NCBI GenBank assembly: GCA_028292185.1 | Contig: JAQGMT010000433.1 | Coordinates: 1-24,471 of the forward strand | DNA: 24,471 nucleotides | Source of the DNA: Ramlibacter sp. | GTDB taxonomy: Bacteria > Pseudomonadota > Gammaproteobacteria > Burkholderiales > Burkholderiaceae_C | Direction of reading: 5' to 3' | In this document: piece by piece, positions 20,421-24,471 of the stretch | Numbering within the stretch: position 1 is the first letter of the stretch | How the letters are laid out: each line of letters opens with the position of its first letter | Translations under genes and position numbers: made by a program | The notes under the pieces: model-generated | The model's input: only the letters and a program-made list of their open reading frames with translations | Database searches by the model: none | What the model was told of the DNA's origin: nothing

Positions 20421-21131
20421 ATGCGCAAGCTCCTTTGCGGCATCTTCGTGGCCGCGGCAATTTTCAGCGCGCACGGCGCCGCGCAATTTCACGACGACAT
20501 GGCGCAGCGAACCTTGGCCTGCACCGTCTGCCACGGCAAGGAGGGCCGCGCCGGCCCCGACGGCTACTACCCGCGCATCGCGGGCAAGCCGGCCGGCTAC
20601 CTGTACAACCAGTTGCTCAACTTCCGCGATGGCCGCCGCCGCTATGGGCTGATGGCGCGGCTGCTCGACACCTTGTCCGACGACTACCTGCTGGAGATCG
20701 CGCAGCATTTTTCGTCGCTGGACCTGCCCTACCCTACGCCGCCCGCGCCGCAACTTCCGGATGCGGTGCTGCAGCGCGGCCAGTTGCTCGCGCGCGAAGG
20801 GGACGCCAGCGCAAAAATTCCCGCTTGCGTGGGCTGCCACGGCGCGGCCCTCACGGGGGTTGTTCCCGCTACGCCAGGGCTGCTTGGAGTGTCTCGCGAC
20901 TACCTCAATGCGCAGCTGGGCGCATGGCGCACAGGGCAGCGCAAGGCGCATGCGCCCGATTGCATGGCGCAGATCGCGCGCCAGCTCACGCCGGAAGACC
21001 TCACGGCGGTCGCTGCCTGGCTGGCGGCCCAGCCGCTGCCCGTGGACGCCCATCCTGCGCAAGCGCTGCCCAGACCGCCGGCCATCACTTGCGGCAGTGC
21101 GGCGCCGCCCGCGGCCAAGGCGAAACCATGA
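20421..21131 (+). CDS. Diheme cytochrome c, c4-like, exported
   Basis: 236 aa. The signal peptide covers about residues 1-20 (ending AHGA). Two heme domains carry CTVCH (34-38) and CVGCH (136-140), with GLMARLLDTLS (Met79) and CMAQIARQLT (Met182) as likely axial Met regions. The pattern GKEG...YYPRIAGKPAGYLYNQLLNFRDGRR is typical of c4-type diheme cytochromes, which shuttle electrons in the periplasm. The stop overlaps the start of the triheme cytochrome gene as ATGA, so the two are likely coupled and physically related. Confidence 0.92.
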   Translation: MRKLLCGIFVAAAIFSAHGAAQFHDDMAQRTLACTVCHGKEGRAGPDGYYPRIAGKPAGYLYNQLLNFRDGRRRYGLMARLLDTLSDDYLLEIAQHFSSLDLPYPTPPAPQLPDAVLQRGQLLAREGDASAKIPACVGCHGAALTGVVPATPGLLGVSRDYLNAQLGAWRTGQRKAHAPDCMAQIARQLTPEDLTAVAAWLAAQPLPVDAHPAQALPRPPAITCGSAAPPAAKAKP

Positions 21132-22402
21132 AGCGGGTGATCGCATCCGCACTGCTTGCCGCAGTCTTGCTTGCGGCGCTGGTGCTGTTCCTGAACTTGC
21201 GCGGCGAAAGCGAGTTGCACGATGCACCGCCGCCGGCGCCGCCCGCGGCCGACAGCGTCGCCCGCGGGGCGTACCTGGCGCGCGCCGGCAACTGCATGAC
21301 TTGCCACACCGAGCCGGGCGGCCCGCCGTTCGCGGGCGGGCGAGCCATCGAAACGCCGTTCGGCACGGTGTACGCCAGCAATCTCACGCCTGAACCCACC
21401 AGCGGCATCGGCAGCTGGTCGGCCGATCATTTCTGGCGCGCCTTGCACAACGGCCGCGGCAAGGACGGACGCCTGCTGTACCCGGCGTTCCCCTATCCGA
21501 ACTACACGCTGGTCACGCGCGCCGACTCGGACGCGATCTTCGATTACCTGCGCAGCCTGCCGCCGGTGCAGCGGCCCAACACCGCGCACCGTTTGGGCTG
21601 GCCGTACAGCACGCAGGCGGCGCTGGCCGTGTGGCGCGCGCTGTATTTCGCGCCGGGCGGGCACGAGGAAGATCGAAGCCAGTCGGCCGAGTGGAATCGC
21701 GGCGCCTACCTGGTACGCGGCCTCGGCCATTGCAGCGCCTGCCACATCAGCCGCAACCTGCTGGGCGCGAGCAGCGACATGATGGACCTGTCGGGCGGGC
21801 TGATCCCGATGCAGAACTGGTACGCGCCTTCCCTCACCTCGCCGACGGAAGCCGGCGTGGCGGATTGGGACCTGCGGCAGATCGCTGACCTGCTCCAGAC
21901 CGGCGTCGCGCCACGCAGCGCGGTGCTGGGCCCGATGGCGGAGGTGGTGCTGCAAAGCACGCAGTACCTGGCGCCCGCCGACTTGCGCGCGATGGCGGTG
22001 TATCTCAAGGCGCTGCCGCAATCGCACTCCAGGAGCGAAGCGCCGGCCCAGGCGATGAGCGCGCGCATGGCCGAGCGCGGGGCCAAACTCTACGGCCAGC
22101 ATTGCGCGCAATGCCACGGGGACAATGGCCAAGGCGTGGCGGGTGCGTATCCGCCGCTCGCCGCGAATCGCGCGGTGAATTTGGCGGTGACCGCCAACCT
22201 GGTGCAGGTCGTGCTCAATGGGGGCTTTCCGCCGGCCACCCGCGGCAATCCGCGGCCTTTCGGCATGCCGCCCTTCGCGACGGTGCTGAGCGACGCCGAC
22301 GTCGCCGCGGTGATCAGCCACATTCGCGCTTCCTGGGGCAACCAGGCCCCGCCCGTGAGCGAGTTTTCAGTCAGCCGACAGCGGGATACCACCGGGTCCT
22401 AG
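21128..22402 (+). CDS. Triheme cytochrome c, alcohol-dehydrogenase cytochrome-subunit type
   Basis: 424 aa. An N-terminal hydrophobic segment (about 5-24) is a signal or anchor. Three heme sites: CMTCH (56-60), CSACH (202-206) and CAQCH (326-330). The layout ARGAYLARAGNCMTCHT...ASNLTPEPTSGIGSWS...YPAFPYPNYTLVT matches the cytochrome subunits of membrane-bound alcohol, aldehyde or gluconate dehydrogenases. Those subunits pass electrons to quinone. No dehydrogenase subunit is adjacent, so the electron donor must be encoded elsewhere. ATGA overlap with the diheme gene. The third domain (about 310-402) is a separate class I cytochrome with FGMPPFATVLSD as Met loop. Confidence 0.93.
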   Translation: MKRVIASALLAAVLLAALVLFLNLRGESELHDAPPPAPPAADSVARGAYLARAGNCMTCHTEPGGPPFAGGRAIETPFGTVYASNLTPEPTSGIGSWSADHFWRALHNGRGKDGRLLYPAFPYPNYTLVTRADSDAIFDYLRSLPPVQRPNTAHRLGWPYSTQAALAVWRALYFAPGGHEEDRSQSAEWNRGAYLVRGLGHCSACHISRNLLGASSDMMDLSGGLIPMQNWYAPSLTSPTEAGVADWDLRQIADLLQTGVAPRSAVLGPMAEVVLQSTQYLAPADLRAMAVYLKALPQSHSRSEAPAQAMSARMAERGAKLYGQHCAQCHGDNGQGVAGAYPPLAANRAVNLAVTANLVQVVLNGGFPPATRGNPRPFGMPPFATVLSDADVAAVISHIRASWGNQAPPVSEFSVSRQRDTTGS

Positions 22403-22418
22403 TCCTGTGGCAGGTGGG

Positions 22419-22424
22419 CACAAT
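22419..22424 (+). promoter_or_regulatory. Candidate -10 box for a leaderless mRNA
   Basis: CACAAT ends exactly 6 nt before the ATG at 22431. No Shine-Dalgarno sequence. Confidence 0.35.
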
Positions 22425-22430
22425 CGCGCG

Positions 22431-22907
22431 ATGCCCTTTCGACCCCTTGAATTGCCGGCCGACGTTCCCGGCAAGCTCTGGCTGGCAGCCATGCCCGGGC
22501 GCTTCGAGCCGTGGAACGCCTTCGAGGCGCAGGCCACGCGCGACGGGCTGGCACTGGTGGTCTGCCTGACCCCGCGGGATGAGATCGCCGAGCTGTCGCC
22601 GGCTTATCACGCGGCCGTCACGCGGGGCCGGATGCCGTTTCGCTGGATGTCGGTGCCGATGCGCAACTTCGGCGTGCCGCAAGACCCGGCGGCATTTCGC
22701 CGCCAGATCGCGGAGATCACGCAGTCGCTGCGCCAGGGGCAGGCGGTGCTGTTGCATTGCGCCGCCGGCATCGGCCGCACCGGAAGCACCGCCGCCTGCG
22801 TGCTCAAGGCCCTCGGCCTTCCTACCGACGAAGCGCTGCAGCGGGTGCTCGACGCGGGCTCCAATCCGCAGAACGCGCAGCAATCGGGCCTGGTGGAGTG
22901 GTTCTGA
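22431..22907 (+). CDS. Dual-specificity-type protein phosphatase
   Basis: 158 aa, cytoplasmic. The signature HCAAGIGRTGS (109-119) holds nucleophile Cys110 and Arg116 of the CX5R loop. Asp85 in GVPQDP is the likely general acid. The small size and VVCLTPRDEI segment fit bacterial dual-specificity or tyrosine phosphatases of the PTP-DSP fold, which act on phosphotyrosine, phosphoserine or phosphoinositides; the target is unknown. A start upstream at 22407 (GTG) is possible, but no Shine-Dalgarno sequence supports either. It ends 6 nt from the convergent folK gene, leaving no room for separate terminators. Confidence 0.88.
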   Translation: MPFRPLELPADVPGKLWLAAMPGRFEPWNAFEAQATRDGLALVVCLTPRDEIAELSPAYHAAVTRGRMPFRWMSVPMRNFGVPQDPAAFRRQIAEITQSLRQGQAVLLHCAAGIGRTGSTAACVLKALGLPTDEALQRVLDAGSNPQNAQQSGLVEWF

Positions 22908-22913
22908 CGCGTG

Positions 22914-23381
22914 CTACGCGATGCGTGCCAGGCGCTGGCCGCTGACCGCTGCAAGCGATTCCGCCGACACCCGCCCGGGCGCGATCTCGGCCAGCGGCAC
23001 CAGCACGAACGCGCGCTGCCGCATCCGCGGATGCGGCACTTGCAAGGCCGCGCTCTCGATGAGCGCGTCCCCGAACAGCAGCAAGTCGAGGTCGAGCGTG
23101 CGCGGCGCGTTGCGATAGGGCCGCTCGCGCCCGGCCTCGGCTTCGAGCCGCTGCAAATGCAGCAGCAGCTCCGGCGCGCTGAGCTGCGTCTGCAGTTCGG
23201 CAACGGCGTTGATGTAATCGGGGCCTGCAGAGTCCATCGGCGCCGTGCGATACATCGATGATTGCCGCGTCAGCGTCGTCCGCGGCAATTCGCCGAGCCT
23301 GGCGACCGCGTCACGCACCGCCGCGATCGGCTCGCCCAGGTTCGCGCCAAGCGCGACGTAAGCAGTGACCGCTGCGCGCAT
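22914..23381 (-). CDS. folK: 2-amino-4-hydroxy-6-hydroxymethyldihydropteridine diphosphokinase (HPPK)
   Basis: 155 aa, the normal HPPK length. It transfers pyrophosphate from ATP to 6-hydroxymethyl-dihydropterin in folate synthesis. AYVALGANLGEP opens the fold, SSMYRTAPM forms loop 2, and RPYRNAPRTLDLDLLLFGD is the metal- and pterin-binding signature, with VPHPRMRQRAFVLVPLAEIAP after it. It lies 16 nt behind pcnB on the same strand, the pairing usual in betaproteobacteria, and is probably co-transcribed. The frame is open further upstream inside pcnB, but homology starts at MRAAVTAYVALGAN. Confidence 0.95.
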   Translation of the reverse strand: MRAAVTAYVALGANLGEPIAAVRDAVARLGELPRTTLTRQSSMYRTAPMDSAGPDYINAVAELQTQLSAPELLLHLQRLEAEAGRERPYRNAPRTLDLDLLLFGDALIESAALQVPHPRMRQRAFVLVPLAEIAPGRVSAESLAAVSGQRLARIA

Positions 23382-23397
23382 CGGAGCCCCGAGGGCG

Positions 23398-24471
23398 CTA
23401 CTCCTGCGGTCCTTCGGGCTGCGGCCCCGCCGCGCCGTCCGCGCCATCGGCGCCGGGCTTGCGGCGACGCCGCCTGCGCTTGCGGGGTGCGTCGGAGCCA
23501 GCAGCATCAGCTTCTTGCGGATGCGGCGCCCGCGCGACATCCTGCGATGGGTCACGCGATGCATGGCCGGATGTTTCGGGCCCGTCCGCCAGCAGGTTCT
23601 CCGGCGGCCTCGATGGGCGCACCCGCCGCTGGCCCTTGTTCTGCTCCTGGCGCAGTTGCGCCACCAGGTCCTCGCGCACCGCGTCGCTGGCCTGGCTGAA
23701 TTCCTGCCACCAGGCGGCCAGCACCACATCCACTTCGCCCACGTCCGCGCGCAGGCGCATGAAGTCGAAGCCGGCGCGAAAACGCGGCTGCTCCACCAGA
23801 CTGAACGGCGTGTTGCCGCTGCGCTTTTCGAAGCGCGGCTGCATCATCCAGATCTCGCGCATGTCCGCGGCGAGCTTGCCGCGTCCGGACACATCGCCGA
23901 TGCGCGCATTGAAGACGTCGTCGATCGCGTCCTGCAGCGCGGGAAAGGGATGCTCCCGGCGCTCGAGCCGCTGCGCCCAGCCGTCGCGCACATCGGACCA
24001 CAGCACGCAGGCGAGCAGGAAGCTTGGCGCCACCGGCTTGGTCTCGCCGACGCGCCGGTCGGTGTCCTGCAATGCCGCCCGGACGAAGGGCTCCTCGGCG
24101 CGCTCGACCACCAGGTCCAGCAGCGGATAGATCCCGCGCGACATGCCCAGCACCTTGAGCTGCTCGATGGTCGCGAGGGAATGCCCGGTCTGCAGCAACT
24201 TGAGCATCTCATCGAACAGGCGGCTCTGCGGCACGTCGGCCAGCAGCGCCTGGCATTTCACCAAGGGCGCCGCGGTCTTGGGGTCCAGCGTGAACCCCAG
24301 CGGATTGAGCTTGGCGACGAAGCGCACGGCCCGGATGATTCGCACCGGGTCTTCGCGATAGCGCGTGAGCGGATCGCCGATCATTCGGATGGTGCGCTTC
24401 TTGGCATCCTTGATGCCGCCGTGATAGTCCACCACCGTCTGCGTTTCGGGGTCGTAGTACATCGCGTTGAT
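23398..24471 (-). CDS. pcnB: Poly(A) polymerase PcnB, C-terminal part (start lies beyond the window)
   Basis: 357 residues visible; the N-terminal nucleotidyltransferase part is cut by the right edge. What is present starts INAMYYDPETQTVVDYHGGIKD, the end of the catalytic head. The RNA-binding domains follow, including PLTRYREDPVRIIRAVRFVAKLNPLGF, typical of class II tRNA-nucleotidyltransferase/PAP enzymes. The long polar, basic tail (DAPRKRRRRRRKPG, then acidic Gly/Ala) is characteristic of PcnB rather than CCA-adding enzymes. PcnB adds 3' A-tails that speed RNA decay. Followed by folK after 16 nt. Confidence 0.95.
   Translation of the reverse strand: MNAMYYDPETQTVVDYHGGIKDAKKRTIRMIGDPLTRYREDPVRIIRAVRFVAKLNPLGFTLDPKTAAPLVKCQALLADVPQSRLFDEMLKLLQTGHSLATIEQLKVLGMSRGIYPLLDLVVERAEEPFVRAALQDTDRRVGETKPVAPSFLLACVLWSDVRDGWAQRLERREHPFPALQDAIDDVFNARIGDVSGRGKLAADMREIWMMQPRFEKRSGNTPFSLVEQPRFRAGFDFMRLRADVGEVDVVLAAWWQEFSQASDAVREDLVAQLRQEQNKGQRRVRPSRPPENLLADGPETSGHASRDPSQDVARAPHPQEADAAGSDAPRKRRRRRRKPGADGADGAAGPQPEGPQE

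Noticed and set aside
20900..22321. 473-aa - strand open frame
   Set aside because: It is antisense to the two cytochrome genes with their CxxCH motifs.
1..24471. Mobile element, prophage, integron or transfer island
   Set aside because: No transposase, integrase, long terminal inverted repeat, tRNA-linked attachment site or composition break was seen.
1..24471. tRNA, rRNA or classical riboswitch
   Set aside because: No stretch matched a cloverleaf, rRNA signature or a riboswitch core that I could recognise by eye.

Overview
The window is GC-rich, densely coded bacterial chromosome. Several protein types point to a betaproteobacterium, most likely Burkholderiales of the Comamonadaceae kind (Ramlibacter, Variovorax or Caenimonas-like). 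These are the proteobacterial-type glutamate-cysteine ligase, a second-type IF-1 (start MPKEELIEMKG), a pcnB-folK pair, the PA2779/PA2778 gene pair, an RcnB-domain protein and a small MAKG..RSNK protein. The genus is an inference. No rRNA, tRNA, CRISPR array, insertion sequence or prophage gene was seen. Codon and base use look uniform, so this reads as core or long-resident chromosome.

Layout. 1-279 holds only hairpins and perhaps the tail of a gene. 280-2162: an exported alpha/beta hydrolase (-) and a HAD-family hydrolase (+). 2167-3036: three small proteins, one a lipoprotein. 3176-5105: a diheme cytochrome c (-) divergent from a ten-helix EamA-type transporter (+). 5161-8000: a + strand run with a membrane protein overlapping a signal-peptide-bearing methyltransferase, then a 107-aa membrane protein, a 221-aa protein of unknown function and a 46-aa basic protein. 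8053-11803: a - strand run with an RcnB-domain protein, infA, an 84-aa protein, gshA and a serine esterase. 11947-15079: a + strand run with a hibernation-factor-like protein, the PA2779-PA2778 operon and a split-box Nudix hydrolase, plus a 57-aa lipoprotein on the - strand. 15414-20320: a - strand run with an L,D-transpeptidase-like protein, a Ser/Gly low-complexity exported protein, small ORFs, a GNAT/DUF808/methyltransferase operon and a 62-aa protein. 20421-22907: two overlapping c-type cytochrome genes and a dual-specificity-type phosphatase (+). 22914-24471: folK and the 3' part of pcnB (-).

Working together. Cell-envelope and redox functions dominate: seven multi-CxxCH heme sites in three cytochromes, three lipoproteins, an L,D-transpeptidase-like protein and glutathione synthesis. 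Two regulatory patterns cut across the annotation. First, a TCCTAC[A/G] element occurs in intergenic DNA facing, and 49-80 nt upstream of, at least eight mostly small or stress-like genes, including the ribosome-hibernation-type gene. It resembles the RpoS -10 box. Second, several + strand genes lack a Shine-Dalgarno sequence and carry a -10-like hexamer about 6 nt before the ATG, as expected of leaderless mRNAs.

The most suggestive candidate for an under-described system is the PA2779-PA2778 pair at 12769-14135. It encodes a small exported protein ending in Gly-Gly-Gly, one membrane helix and Arg-Lys. It overlaps by 4 nt a lipoprotein C39-like cysteine peptidase, and a textbook intrinsic terminator sits inside the peptidase's signal-peptide codons.
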